DNA of 64,000 nt from Nonomuraea guangzhouensis (GCF_019396345.1 NZ_JAHKRM010000004.1:124001-188000), one strand, 5' to 3'; positions 1 to 9,122 are shown, counted from the first letter of the stretch. The notes: generated by a model not told the origin, from the sequence alone. Numbers and translations: made by a program.

Positions 1-1162
1 TCCGGTTGTCGTAGTCGTTGCCCGCCGCGATGACGAACAGCGACGTCGACTGCGCGCTGAGGTTGTCGACCGCCTCGCTCAGCGGGTCGGGCCCGGCGTA
101 GCAGCAGGCGCCGGCGCTGATGCTGATCACCCGGGCCTGCTGGGCGACCGCCCACTCCATGCCGGCGATGATGCCGGACGAGTCACCGCTGCCGGCCTTG
201 TTGAGCACCTTGCCGACGAGCAGGGACGCCTTCGGCGCGACGCCGGTGTACTTGCCGTCGGAGGCGGCCCCGGTGCCCGCAATCGTGGAGGCGACGTGGG
301 TGCCGTGCCCGTGACCGTCCTTGACGTCCGCCTCTTCGGTGAAGTTCGCGGTCGCCGTGATGCGGTCGGCGAGGTCGGGGTGGGTGGTGTCGACGCCGGT
401 GTCGAGGACCGCGACCTTGACGCCCTCGCCCTTCAGGCCGGCGGCCCACACCTCAGGGGCGCCGATCTGCGGCACGCTCTTGTCGAGCACTGCCTTCACC
501 TTGCGGTCGAGCCAGATGGCCGACAGCCCTCGGTCGAGCGAGGCCGCGACGCCCTTGTCCGTCGCCGGGCGGTCGACGGCGGTCCAGAACTGCCCGACCG
601 CCTTCTTGTCCACCCGCACCGCGGCGCCGCCCACGCTGGGCAGGCCGAGCGGCTCGGCGGTGGCGGGCAGCGCGTCGGCCTGCTCCGACAGCGTCTTCGC
701 CGCCTGCTTGGCCTGACCGTACTGGACGATCAGCGGCAGGGTGGCGCTCTCCTTGTCGGTGTAGCCGTTCGCGGCCAGGTAGGCGACGTCGAACAAGGCC
801 TTGTCCAGGCGGCCCGAGGACACCAGGCCCATCACGTCGGAGGGATAGACGTAGTAGGAGTTCCGATCACGCACGGAGATGAAGGTCACCGGGGCGCCGT
901 TGGGACGCCGGGCGGGGGTGACCTGGTGGCGGGGGCTGCCGCCGGGACCGGTGTCGTAGGCGACCACGTCGCCGGTGATCAGGGTGATCTTCGCCGCGTC
1001 CGCGGCCGGTGTTCCGGACGACTCGACGGCGGCGGCGGTCTGGCCGGAAAGGGCGGGTGCGGGGGTGGCCGAGGGCGATGGCTGTACGGCCATGCCGGTC
1101 GACAGCACCAGCCCCATCGCTAAAAGCCCGATGGACGGGCTTCGCCATCGTTGACGAGTCAT
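1..1162 (-). CDS. S8 (subtilisin-like) secreted serine protease, C-terminus beyond the left edge
   Basis: Extracellular serine endopeptidase of family S8. The start at 1162 follows GGAGAACC and opens with a basic-hydrophobic signal peptide (residues 1-27). A long propeptide-like region follows. The catalytic domain begins near residue 235: VAVLDTGVDTTHPDL carries the catalytic Asp (about D254), DGHGHGTHVAS the catalytic His (about H286), and AAGND the oxyanion-hole Asn (about N382). The window ends after residue 387, so the catalytic Ser lies outside it. The frame has no stop to the edge. It is transcribed away from the regulator gene that starts at 1260, about 97 bp away, so that regulator may control it (inference). 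The family assignment is secure; the substrate is unknown. Confidence 0.93.
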   Translation of the reverse strand, partial: MTRQRWRSPSIGLLAMGLVLSTGMAVQPSPSATPAPALSGQTAAAVESSGTPAADAAKITLITGDVVAYDTGPGGSPRHQVTPARRPNGAPVTFISVRDRNSYYVYPSDVMGLVSSGRLDKALFDVAYLAANGYTDKESATLPLIVQYGQAKQAAKTLSEQADALPATAEPLGLPSVGGAAVRVDKKAVGQFWTAVDRPATDKGVAASLDRGLSAIWLDRKVKAVLDKSVPQIGAPEVWAAGLKGEGVKVAVLDTGVDTTHPDLADRITATANFTEEADVKDGHGHGTHVASTIAGTGAASDGKYTGVAPKASLLVGKVLNKAGSGDSSGIIAGMEWAVAQQARVISISAGACCYAGPDPLSEAVDNLSAQSTSLFVIAAGNDYDNR

Positions 1163-1259
1163 GGTTCTCCTCGCGGGATAGCAGGCATGATCGACTCTCC
1201 CGAACCATGACATGTCAAGAAATATCCTGAAAAGATGACTCGTCGTCCTATTCCCGCCA

Positions 1260-2297
1260 ATGACGGGAAAAGGACGGCGAGAGCGCCGGGTTGTGGGTGA
1301 TCATGGTGGGATGCTGCGCATCCTCGGCCTGTCAGCGGCGGAGCAGGCCCTCTACGAGGCTCTGGTCGAGCACTCCCCCGTCACCCTCGACGAGCTGGAG
1401 CGGCTCGGCGGCACCCCGGGACTGGCCGTCGGCCTGGAGGAGCTGGGGCTGATCGCCCGCCTGCCCGAGGATCCGCCCCGCTTCATCGTCGTACCGCCGG
1501 AGATGGGACTGGACGCGCTGATCCGCGAGCGGACCCGCGCGCTGGCCGAGGCCAGGCTGCGGGTGGCCCAGCTGTCCACGCGCTATCACCTCACCACCTC
1601 CGACCAGGAGTCGGCCGGGCTGGTGGAGGTGGTGATCGGGCGGGAGGCGGTGCTGCGCCGCTTCGAACAGCTCCAGCGCGGCACCCGGCGCGAGATCCGG
1701 ATGTTCGACGCGCCACCGTACGCGGGCGTCGTGGGCGGCAACACGCAGGAGTTCGACCTGCTGAACCGCGGCGTGGACTACCGGGTGGTGTACGACAGGC
1801 GGGCCATCGAGATGCGCGGCACGCTGAAGACCATCGTGGACTACATCGCCGCGGGCGAGCAGGTGCGCGTCGGCGACGTCCCGATGAAGCTGGTGCTCAG
1901 CGACTACCCCATGGCCCTCGTGCCGCTCCGTCACGACCTGCAGATGGTCGAGTCGGCGCTGGTCGTGTACGACTCGACGCTGCTCGACGCGCTGGCCGCG
2001 CTGTTCGAGATGTACTGGGAACGCGCCGTGCCACTGCACGTCAGCCACGGGCGCGCCCGCCTGCCGGAGAACAGGAGCCCGACCGACGCGCAGCGTGACC
2101 TGCTGGCCCGGCTGGTGGCCGGCCAGACGGACAAGGCCATCGCGGCCCACCTCGGCTGGAGCGATCGCACGGTACGGCGTCACGTGCACGCCATGATGAT
2201 CCAGCTGGACGCCCAGACCCGCTTCCAGGCCGGTTACCAGGCCGTCCTGCGCGGCTGGCTGGCCGACGAAAAGGGCGTACACGATGACCCGGAGTGA
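1260..2297 (+). CDS. TrmB-like / LuxR-type transcriptional regulator (first of two tandem paralogs)
   Basis: Cytoplasmic DNA-binding regulator of about 345 residues. The N-terminal third is a winged-helix TrmB-like domain (LGLSAAEQALYEALVE), the middle is a sensor-like region with a phospholipase-D-like fold pattern, and the C-terminus is a LuxR-type HTH (LLARLVAGQTDKAIAAHLG, then RTVRRHVHAMM). The start is uncertain: ATG 1260, GTG 1293 or ATG 1311. The conserved domain begins right after 1311, and none of the three has a good Shine-Dalgarno sequence. The stop overlaps the next paralog by 14 nt. It is divergent from the S8 protease, a frequent pairing in actinomycetes, so control of that protease is the simplest guess. 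Confidence 0.85.
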   Translation: MTGKGRRERRVVGDHGGMLRILGLSAAEQALYEALVEHSPVTLDELERLGGTPGLAVGLEELGLIARLPEDPPRFIVVPPEMGLDALIRERTRALAEARLRVAQLSTRYHLTTSDQESAGLVEVVIGREAVLRRFEQLQRGTRREIRMFDAPPYAGVVGGNTQEFDLLNRGVDYRVVYDRRAIEMRGTLKTIVDYIAAGEQVRVGDVPMKLVLSDYPMALVPLRHDLQMVESALVVYDSTLLDALAALFEMYWERAVPLHVSHGRARLPENRSPTDAQRDLLARLVAGQTDKAIAAHLGWSDRTVRRHVHAMMIQLDAQTRFQAGYQAVLRGWLADEKGVHDDPE

Positions 2298-3321
2298 CGG
2301 GAACCACGCGGGATCGCTCGGCGCGGCCGGTCTGACCCCGGACGAGGAGGCGGTGTACGAGCTGCTCATCGACGGCTCGCCGGCCACCGCCGCCCGGATC
2401 GCGTCGCTGGGCGCGGCGATCGGCCTGCGCGCCGACCAGCTGCCCGCCCTGCTCGCCTCGCTGGAGGCCAAGGGGCTGGTCACCCGCTCCGACGGGCCGG
2501 CCCGCTACGCCGCCGTCGCCCCGGAGGCCGCCCTCGACGTGCTCCTGGTCACCGCCGAACGGCAACTGCTGCGGGCCCGCGAGCGCGCGGGCGAGCTCGA
2601 CCAGGCCTTCCAGCGCCGCCGGGCGACCGGGGAGACGCCGCCGGCGGTCGTCGAGGTGGTGACCGGGCAGCGGGCGGTCCAGCAGCGGCACGCCCAGATC
2701 CAGCGGGCCGCCTGGCATCAGATGCGCTGCTTCTCCAAGCCGCCGTACTTCGACCCGCCGGGCAGCGTGACGGCGCAGCGCGAGCTGCTCGACCGGGGCG
2801 TCACGAGCCGCATGATCTACGAGCGGGAGTTCGTCGACCGGATCGGGGCGCTGCGGCTGATCGAGACGATGGTCGGGGCGGGCCAGCAGGCGCGGGTGCT
2901 GCCCAGCCTGCCCATGAAGCTCTACCTCATGGACGACCGGTTCGCCCTGCTGCTGCTGCGCCATCACCCGGACGACCCCGACGCCGACGCCGCGCTGGTG
3001 GTCCATCCGTCCGGGCTGCTGGAGGCGCTGAGCAGGCTCTTCGAAGGGCTGTGGCAGCGGGCGCTGCCGCTGCGCCTGCGGCCTCCGGCGCCCGGCTCCG
3101 CACCGCAGGCGCGAGCGCGTGCCTCCGCGCACGACGACGAGCGGTTGATCGCGCTGCTGGTGGCCGGCCTGACCGACGAGGCCATCGCCCGGCAGCTCGG
3201 CGTCGGCTACCGCACGGCCGAGCGGCGCATCGCCGACCTCATGAGCCGGCTGGGCGCCCACACCCGCTTCCAGGCCGGCGTCCAGGCCGCCTTCCGCCAT
3301 CCTCCGCCGCCGGAGGGCTGA
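2284..3321 (+). CDS. TrmB-like / LuxR-type transcriptional regulator (second paralog)
   Basis: This has the same architecture and length (345 aa) as the preceding gene: LTPDEEAVYELLIDG at the N-terminus, the central motif YFDPPGS followed by LLDRGV and SLPMKLYLMDD (first copy: VPMKLVLSDY), and the C-terminal HTH LLVAGLTDEAIARQLG. The shared blocks show a tandem duplication that has diverged. It starts inside the end of the first gene (14-nt overlap), so the pair is translationally coupled and may act together. It converges on the LysR gene with only 3 nt between stop codons. Confidence 0.85.
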   Translation: MTRSDGNHAGSLGAAGLTPDEEAVYELLIDGSPATAARIASLGAAIGLRADQLPALLASLEAKGLVTRSDGPARYAAVAPEAALDVLLVTAERQLLRARERAGELDQAFQRRRATGETPPAVVEVVTGQRAVQQRHAQIQRAAWHQMRCFSKPPYFDPPGSVTAQRELLDRGVTSRMIYEREFVDRIGALRLIETMVGAGQQARVLPSLPMKLYLMDDRFALLLLRHHPDDPDADAALVVHPSGLLEALSRLFEGLWQRALPLRLRPPAPGSAPQARARASAHDDERLIALLVAGLTDEAIARQLGVGYRTAERRIADLMSRLGAHTRFQAGVQAAFRHPPPPEG

Positions 3322-3324
3322 GGC

Positions 3325-4194
3325 TCAGCGGCCCCCTGTGAGGTGCTCGACGAACAGCGCCGCGGCCGCCGTGGGGGTGGGCAGCGGGTCCCAGGCCAGG
3401 CCGATCGGGCGGTGCTGGGCCGGGACGAGCGGGAGGTAGGCGGGGTCATCGTGCTCCAGCGAGGCGGGGAGCGGCAGGACGCCCACGCCGAGCCCGGCGC
3501 CGATGAGGCCGCGTACGGTGGCGATCTCCTCGCTCTCGAAGGCGATGACCGGCTCGAACCCCGCCTCCTCGCACAGCCGGTCGATGACCCGGCGCAGGTC
3601 CGTGGTCGGGGCGAAGGCGACGAACGGCTCGTCGCGTACGTCGGCGAGCGTCAGCCCCGGCGCGGCGGCGAGCGGGTGCTCGACCGGCAGGGCGAGGCAG
3701 AGCCGCTGCTCGCGTAGCGGGTGCCAGCGCGCGGGGTTGCCGTCCGGTGGCGGGGTGACCAGGGCGGCGTCGATGTCGCCCTGGGCCAGCCGGGTGAACA
3801 GCTCCCTGGCGAAGCCCTGGTGCAGCTCGAAGCGGATGCCGGGCGTGACGGCCCGCAGGTCGCGCAGGATCTCCGGCACCAGCCAGCGGCCCACCGAGTG
3901 CAGAAAGCCCAGCCGGATCAGTCCGGTGTCCGGGTTGGCCAGCGCGTCGATGCGCCGGCGCGCACCCTGCAGCTCGTCCACGGCGCGGCCGGCGTGCTCG
4001 CGGAACAGCAGGCCGAACCGGTTGAGCGCGAGCCGGCGCCCGTGCCGGTGGAACAGCTCGACGCCTAGGTCGGCCTCCAGCCGGGCGAGCGCCCGCGACA
4101 GAGTGGACTGGTTGATGCCCTCCATCGCGGCGGTGTCGCGCATGTTCTCCGTGTCACACAGCGTCAGAAACCAACGCAGGGTTTGCAGCTCCAT
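3325..4194 (-). CDS. LysR-family transcriptional regulator
   Basis: 289-aa LysR regulator. The N-terminal winged helix (MELQTLRWFLTL, then GINQSTLSRALARLEADLG) is followed by a periplasmic-binding-protein-like effector domain (LIRLGFLHSVGRWLVPEI onward, with DIDAALVTPP). I chose the ATG at 4194 because the LysR domain starts exactly there; an upstream ATG at 4248 would bury two operator boxes in coding sequence. It is divergent from the MFS gene at 4275, with two T-N11-A boxes between them. This is the classic layout of an autoregulated LysR controlling the neighbouring transporter, as in ynfL/ynfM. Confidence 0.9.
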   Translation of the reverse strand: MELQTLRWFLTLCDTENMRDTAAMEGINQSTLSRALARLEADLGVELFHRHGRRLALNRFGLLFREHAGRAVDELQGARRRIDALANPDTGLIRLGFLHSVGRWLVPEILRDLRAVTPGIRFELHQGFARELFTRLAQGDIDAALVTPPPDGNPARWHPLREQRLCLALPVEHPLAAAPGLTLADVRDEPFVAFAPTTDLRRVIDRLCEEAGFEPVIAFESEEIATVRGLIGAGLGVGVLPLPASLEHDDPAYLPLVPAQHRPIGLAWDPLPTPTAAAALFVEHLTGGR

Positions 4195-4201
4195 CCTGCG
4201 A

Positions 4202-4220
4202 TGATGCCCTTTTCGCATCA
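4202..4220. promoter_or_regulatory. LysR operator box 1 (TGATGC-N7-GCATCA)
   Basis: Perfect 6+6 inverted repeat TGATGC/GCATCA with a 7-nt spacer. Its core TGC-N7-GCA fits the LysR consensus T-N11-A. It lies between the divergent LysR (4194) and MFS (4275) starts. Confidence 0.7.
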
Positions 4221-4234
4221 GCTCCGGCAAATTC

Positions 4235-4247
4235 TGCATTTTGCGCA
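4235..4247. promoter_or_regulatory. LysR operator box 2 (TGC-N7-GCA)
   Basis: A second T-N11-A box exactly 30 bp from the first, which puts it on the same face of the helix after about three turns. Both boxes are followed by a shared GCATCAGC, so the pair also forms a direct repeat (4210-4222 and 4239-4252). This suits a LysR tetramer. Confidence 0.6.
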
Positions 4248-4274
4248 TCAGCGCTGAGCGGGCACGCTCGACGG

Positions 4275-5477
4275 GTGCTCTCGACTCGCGTGTCAGGGGA
4301 TCGCGCCTCCCTCCGGATCAGGTACGGGCTGATGTTCGGCGGCCTGGCCAACTTCCTGGCGCTCTACTACGTCCAGCCGTTGCTGCCCGGCGTCGCCGAC
4401 CACTTCGGGGTCTCCGCCTCGGAGTCGACGGCGGTGCTGTCGCTGGCCACGATCACGATGGCGGTCGCGCTGCTGTTCGTCGGCCCGATCTCCGACCTGG
4501 TGGGCCGAGTGGTGATCATGCGGTGGTCACTGACCGGCTGCGCGGTCCTGGGCATTGCCACCGCGTTCGCGCCCACCTGGCACTCGCTGCTGGTCCTGCG
4601 CGGGCTGCAGGGCGTCGCACTGGCCGGGCTGCCCGCCGTGGCGCTCGCCTACCTGCGTGAGGAGATGCCCGACGGATCCCACGTACGGGCCAATGCCACC
4701 TACATCACCGGCACGGCCCTCGGCGGGGCGGCAGGGCGGCTGCTGCCCGGCCCGGTCCAGGCGGCGTGGGGCTGGAGCGGCGCCAGCGCCGTCGTGGGGG
4801 TCGTCACGCTGCTCTGCGCCATCGGCCTGTGGGTCCTGCTTCCGCCGTCGCGGCACTTCGAGCGGTCCAGCCCGCGGCTGGGCGACCTGCTGCGCAACAC
4901 CGCGCTCACGCTGCGGGACCCGTCCCTGGTGGCGCTGTGCCTGGTCGGCGCGGCCACGATGGGGGCGTTCGTCGGGCTGTGCAACGCGCTGACCTTCCGC
5001 CTGGAGGCGGCGCCCTATCTGCTGGGCGGCGCGGGCGCGCTGGTGTTCCTGGCCTATCCGGTGGGCGTTCCGGGGCCGCTGGCCGCCGGGCGGCTGGCGC
5101 TGCGGCGCGGGCTCGGCCTGGCCGCCCTGCTCGGTGTCGCCCTCCTGGTGACCGGTACGCTGCTCACCGCCGCGCCCCAACTGCCCGCCATCGTGATCGG
5201 ACTGGCCTTGGTGACCTTCGCCTTCCTCGGTACGCACTCCCTGGTCAGCGGCTGGGTCTCCGACCGCGCCCACCGGGTCGGCGTCGGCGTGGGCCAGGCA
5301 GCGGGACTGTACCTGCTGGCCTACTACGCGGGCAGCTCGGTCTTCGGCTCACTGGCCGCCTACCGGTGGGAGACGGGCGGCTGGTCGAGCGTGATCACCG
5401 TCTCCGTCGGGCTGCTCGTCGGCGCCGGGTTCCTGCTGGACCTGGCCCGCCGCTTCGACACACGATCATGCCGGTAA
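4275..5477 (+). CDS. MFS transporter (YnfM/CynX-like)
   Basis: 400-aa integral membrane protein with about 12 hydrophobic segments. The N-terminal half has the MFS motif A-like stretch FVGPISDLVGRVVIM, and LRGLQGVALAGLPAVALAYL resembles helices 4-5 of drug/H+ antiporter-like MFS proteins. The likely start is GTG 4275, with ATG 4332 an alternative just before the first helix. It is divergent from the LysR gene and overlaps the next hydrolase by 10 nt, so both are probably one LysR-controlled unit exporting or importing a small metabolite. The substrate cannot be read from sequence. Confidence 0.85.
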   Translation: MLSTRVSGDRASLRIRYGLMFGGLANFLALYYVQPLLPGVADHFGVSASESTAVLSLATITMAVALLFVGPISDLVGRVVIMRWSLTGCAVLGIATAFAPTWHSLLVLRGLQGVALAGLPAVALAYLREEMPDGSHVRANATYITGTALGGAAGRLLPGPVQAAWGWSGASAVVGVVTLLCAIGLWVLLPPSRHFERSSPRLGDLLRNTALTLRDPSLVALCLVGAATMGAFVGLCNALTFRLEAAPYLLGGAGALVFLAYPVGVPGPLAAGRLALRRGLGLAALLGVALLVTGTLLTAAPQLPAIVIGLALVTFAFLGTHSLVSGWVSDRAHRVGVGVGQAAGLYLLAYYAGSSVFGSLAAYRWETGGWSSVITVSVGLLVGAGFLLDLARRFDTRSCR

Positions 5478-6247
5478 CCGTCACCGGGGACGGCGTCGCC
5501 GTCTCCTACCAGATCCGCGGCCGGGGCGAGCCCCTCGTCCTGCTGGCCGGGCAGGCCAACGACCACCACTGGTGGGACGACGTCAGGGACGACTTCGAGG
5601 ACCGCCACACCACCATCACCCTCGACTACCGCGGCACCGGCGACAGCGACAAGCCCGACGTCCCCTACACCACCCGCGGCTTCGCCTCCGACATGATCGC
5701 CGTCCTCGACGACCTGGGCGCCGACCGGGCCCATGTGTACGGCACCTCGATGGGCGGCCGCGTGGCCCAGTGGCTGGCGGCCGACCATCCGCGCCGGGTG
5801 GGGTCGCTGATCCTCGGGTGCACCTCGCCCGGCGGCGCGCACGGCTTCGAACGGGACAACACGGTGAAGAGGTCGCTGGCCCAGCCCGACAAGCGGGCGG
5901 CCCGGCAGGCGCTGCTGGAGCTGATGTACACCCCGGCCTGGCTGGCTACGCACCCCGGCCCGTACACCACCCTCGGCGATCCCGGCATGCCCGCCTTCGC
6001 CCGGCGGCGGCACCTGGCCGCCAGCGCCGGGCACGACGCCTGGGACGCGCTGCCCTGCATCACCGCGCCCACGCTGATCGTCCACGGCACCGACGACGTC
6101 TTCAACCCGGCGGCCAACGCGCCCCTGCTCGCGGGCCGCATCCCCGGGGCGGAGATGCGGCTCATCCCCGGCGCCAGACACGCCTACTTCGAGGAGTTCC
6201 GCCAGGTCGCGGGCCCCTTGGTCCTCGACTTCCTGGCCGGCCGCTGA
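5468..6247 (+). CDS. Alpha/beta-fold hydrolase
   Basis: 259-aa alpha/beta hydrolase. The nucleophile elbow is GTSMGG (Ser near residue 95), the acid is in HGTDDVF and the catalytic His in GARHAYF. An HWWDDVRDDF and DYRGTGDSDKP pattern typical of epoxide hydrolase/haloperoxidase-like relatives precedes them. ATG 5468 overlaps the MFS stop by 10 nt, which points to translational coupling. It probably hydrolyses an ester or lactone related to the transported compound (inference). It ends one base before the stop of the convergent RDD gene. Confidence 0.88.
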   Translation: MPVTVTGDGVAVSYQIRGRGEPLVLLAGQANDHHWWDDVRDDFEDRHTTITLDYRGTGDSDKPDVPYTTRGFASDMIAVLDDLGADRAHVYGTSMGGRVAQWLAADHPRRVGSLILGCTSPGGAHGFERDNTVKRSLAQPDKRAARQALLELMYTPAWLATHPGPYTTLGDPGMPAFARRRHLAASAGHDAWDALPCITAPTLIVHGTDDVFNPAANAPLLAGRIPGAEMRLIPGARHAYFEEFRQVAGPLVLDFLAGR

Positions 6248-6706
6248 TCAGTCGATCATGACCACCGTGTTGGCGGCCAGGTCGTGCAGCGCCTGCTTGC
6301 GGCTGGTGAACACGATCCAGACGAGATCGATCACGGTCATGCCCACCGCGACGAAGCAGCCGGACATCAGCGCGCGCCCCGCCGCCATGGCGGGGGTGAG
6401 CCTGGCGCCGTTCTGCCGCACCACACGGATGGCGAACGCCTTCTTGCCGACGGTCCGTCCGTTGCAGTAGCCGGTCAGCAGCCAGTGGTAGGCGTACCAC
6501 ACCAGCGTCCCGGCGATCAGCCGGCGCCAGTCCAGGTTGACGACGTAGTCGGCGAACTCCCTCGGCTCGAAGATTCCGGACCGCGCCAGGAGAGGCCAGG
6601 TGAGCACACCCACGAGGACGACATCGTAGATACCGGCGAACAGCCGCCGCCAGCGTCCCGCGATCAGCTCCGGCACGAGATAGCCGTACGGTGGGCCGTC
6701 CTGCAT
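6248..6706 (-). CDS. RDD-family membrane protein
   Basis: 152-aa protein with three or four transmembrane segments. The RDD signature appears as RRLFAGIYDVVLV early in the chain, and TVGKKAFAIRVV is the conserved loop. The start at 6706 is favoured because GGGAG sits 7-8 nt upstream; a further in-frame ATG at 6766 lacks a good site. RDD proteins are small polytopic proteins of mostly unknown role, some linked to ion or compatible-solute transport. It is divergent from the TetR gene at 6775. Confidence 0.85.
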   Translation of the reverse strand: MQDGPPYGYLVPELIAGRWRRLFAGIYDVVLVGVLTWPLLARSGIFEPREFADYVVNLDWRRLIAGTLVWYAYHWLLTGYCNGRTVGKKAFAIRVVRQNGARLTPAMAAGRALMSGCFVAVGMTVIDLVWIVFTSRKQALHDLAANTVVMID

Positions 6707-6774
6707 GGATCCACTCCCCGAGGTGAGTAGCGGTCTTTCTCCGAAGGGCGTTCCATCCTGTTCCACAGACCGGC

Positions 6775-7485
6775 ATGCCAGAATCGACCTGCCGGAACGC
6801 CCATGAAAGGACGATTGCCATCCCCGCCGACCGAAACGCCGAGCCCGCCGCGAGCCGGACGGCCGTGGTGAGCCGGACGGGCCCCAAGCGTAGCGAGAGC
6901 ATCCGGCTCGCGGTGCTGCACGCCGCCGATGATCTCCTGGTCGAGCGGGGGTTCAACGGGGTGACCATCGAGGGCATCGCGGCCCGGGCCGGTGTCGCCA
7001 AGCAGACCGTGTACCGCTGGTGGAAGTCCAAGGTCGACATCCTCCTCGACACGCTCGCCGACGACGCCCGCGACGCGCTGGCCTGGCGAGGTGGCGGAGA
7101 AGACGCGGAGGCGGAGCTGAAAGCGCAGCTCCGCCGGATCGCGGGGTTCTTTCAGCAGCCGGCGGGCCAGGTCCTGCGGGCGCTGCTCGGCCATGCCCAG
7201 ACCGACCAGGCGACCGCGCGGGCGCTGCGTGAGGGGTTCCTGCGCGAGCAGCGTGAGCGCGACCTGCTGGGACTGCGCGCCGTGCTCGAACGCCACACCG
7301 GCCGCCCGGTGCCCGAGCCGACCGTGGACACGCTGCTGAGCGTGCTGCTCGGGCCGCTCTACTACCAGGCGCTCGTCCACGACGCCCCGCCCGCTCCCGA
7401 GCTCCTGGACGCCACGGCCCGGCACGTCCTCGACCTGGCTGTGCGCACCGACGCCCCGAAACCCGGGCAAGCTGCCGCAACCTAG
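6775..7485 (+). CDS. TetR-family transcriptional regulator
   Basis: 236-aa TetR. The HTH is at about residues 45-90 (LAVLHAADDLLVERGFNGVT, then AGVAKQTVYRWWKSK), with a C-terminal ligand domain of the TetR_C type (LLSVLLGPLYYQALVH). The first 35 residues are poorly structured, so the true start could be a later GTG near 6867. It is divergent from the RDD gene and about 100 bp upstream of the LCP gene, so either could be a target. Confidence 0.88.
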   Translation: MPESTCRNAHERTIAIPADRNAEPAASRTAVVSRTGPKRSESIRLAVLHAADDLLVERGFNGVTIEGIAARAGVAKQTVYRWWKSKVDILLDTLADDARDALAWRGGGEDAEAELKAQLRRIAGFFQQPAGQVLRALLGHAQTDQATARALREGFLREQRERDLLGLRAVLERHTGRPVPEPTVDTLLSVLLGPLYYQALVHDAPPAPELLDATARHVLDLAVRTDAPKPGQAAAT

Positions 7486-7581
7486 CCAGACCTGATGAGA
7501 CTTCGATTCAGGCCGGGTTACCTGGTGCCATTTGCTAAATTGCTTGCGCAATGGGGCAGATGCCGCCAAGGGGGAGATTTG

Positions 7582-9051
7582 ATGCGCAGGTGGGCTGCTC
7601 CATCCGTGATCGGCTGGACAATCGCGTCGATCGTTGTGCCGGGGGCCGCGCACGTGCGTGCCGGACGCAAACGCACCGGTCTGATCATGATGGGGATCTT
7701 CGGCGTCCTGCTGATCGGTGCCGTGATCGTGCTGATCAACGCCAAGGCACTGGCCGGCCTGCTCCTCGACCCGACCTGGCTGACCGTGATCACCGGCCTG
7801 TGCGTGGTGGGCGGGCTGGCATGGGCCGCGGTCGTGATCAGTTCCTACATCGTGCTGCGTCCCAGCAAGCTCGGTAGCCGGGGTCAACTCGGTACGGGCG
7901 CGGTCGCGGGCCTGCTCGCGGTGGCCGTGGCACTGCCGTTCGGACTGGTCGCCACCACTGTCCGCACCTCCGACGACGCGATCGACTCCATCTTCAAGAA
8001 CTCACCGTCTCAGCCGATCGATCACAAGGATCCGTGGCGAGGACGTGATCGGGTCAACATCGCGCTGCTGGGCGGCGACGGCGCGAGCTCACGCAAGGGA
8101 GTGAGCATCCGCACCGACAGCATGAACGTGGTCAGTATCGATGTCCGCACCGGCGACTCAGTGATCTTCGCGCTACCGCGGGAGATGGAGAACGCGCCGT
8201 TCACGCCAGGCTCCGCACTGGCCAGGCGTTTCCCGCCGCCGAAGAACTTCTGGCTGCCACCGGGTCAGGGCCGCGGCTCCGCCGACCTGCTCAACGGCGT
8301 ATGGGCCTACGCCGACATGCACCCCGAGGTCACCGGCCGCTCCCCCGACCGCGCCCCGGAGGCGACCAAGAACGCGCTCGGCCAGATCCTCGGCATCAAG
8401 ATCGACTACTACATGCTGGTCAACATGTGGGGCGTGGCGCGCCTGATCGACGCTCTCGGCGGCGTCACCATCAACGTCGAGCAGGACATCTGCTACGGCG
8501 TGGGCCGCGCCGACGGCGGCGTGGTCAAGGCCGGCAACCGCACCCTCAACGGCACCCAGGCCCTCTGGTACGGCCGGGCCCGCGACCATCCGGGCAGCAC
8601 CTGCGCGGGCGGCGACAACCGCACCCGGATGCGCCGCCAGCAGTGCGTGATGAGTGCCATGCTCAACCAGCTCAACCCGAGCAACGTGCTGCTGAAGTTC
8701 AACGCCCTGGCCAAGGCGGCCAAGGAGACCTTCCGCACCGACATCCCGCGTGGCCTGCTGCAGGAACTGGTCCCTCTCGCCCAGCGGGTCAAGAGCGCCC
8801 GGGTGTCCAAGCTGAACTTCGTTCCGCCCACCTACAACCCGGCGTACCCGAATTATCCGCTCATCCTCAAGTCAGTGAAGACCGCCATCGCGCGCTCCCG
8901 CGGCTCGAGCCAGACTGCCCGCGCCGAAGCCGCCGCCCCTTCTCCTTCCAGTACGCCTACCACCACGCGCTCGCCACGTCGGAGCATCAAGCAATCCAGT
9001 CGGCTGGACACGCTGGGCTCGTCCTGCGTGCCTGCGAACAAGGGAACCTAG
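7582..9051 (+). CDS. LytR-CpsA-Psr (LCP) family cell-wall ligase with extra N-terminal membrane segments
   Basis: LCP enzymes transfer lipid-linked glycopolymers onto peptidoglycan at the outer face of the membrane. This 489-aa protein has a four-helix N-terminal membrane region (residues about 10-150), then an extracytoplasmic LCP domain: LLGGDG, RTDSMNVVSID (metal/phosphate-binding Asp), FALPREME (Arg), GRARDHPGSTCAGGDNRTR and MRRQQ. The C-terminus is a Ser/Thr/Ala-rich tail. The ATG at 7582 has an excellent GGGGGAG upstream; an in-frame ATG at 7495 does not. It probably attaches teichoic- or galactan-type polymers. Confidence 0.92.
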   Translation: MRRWAAPSVIGWTIASIVVPGAAHVRAGRKRTGLIMMGIFGVLLIGAVIVLINAKALAGLLLDPTWLTVITGLCVVGGLAWAAVVISSYIVLRPSKLGSRGQLGTGAVAGLLAVAVALPFGLVATTVRTSDDAIDSIFKNSPSQPIDHKDPWRGRDRVNIALLGGDGASSRKGVSIRTDSMNVVSIDVRTGDSVIFALPREMENAPFTPGSALARRFPPPKNFWLPPGQGRGSADLLNGVWAYADMHPEVTGRSPDRAPEATKNALGQILGIKIDYYMLVNMWGVARLIDALGGVTINVEQDICYGVGRADGGVVKAGNRTLNGTQALWYGRARDHPGSTCAGGDNRTRMRRQQCVMSAMLNQLNPSNVLLKFNALAKAAKETFRTDIPRGLLQELVPLAQRVKSARVSKLNFVPPTYNPAYPNYPLILKSVKTAIARSRGSSQTARAEAAAPSPSSTPTTTRSPRRSIKQSSRLDTLGSSCVPANKGT

Positions 9052-9122
9052 CCGGCACCTGCCCTTCCTCTACAGCCTGTAGAGTATGCGCGATATTGCG
9101 ATATTTGGGCGAAGGGTGGGGC

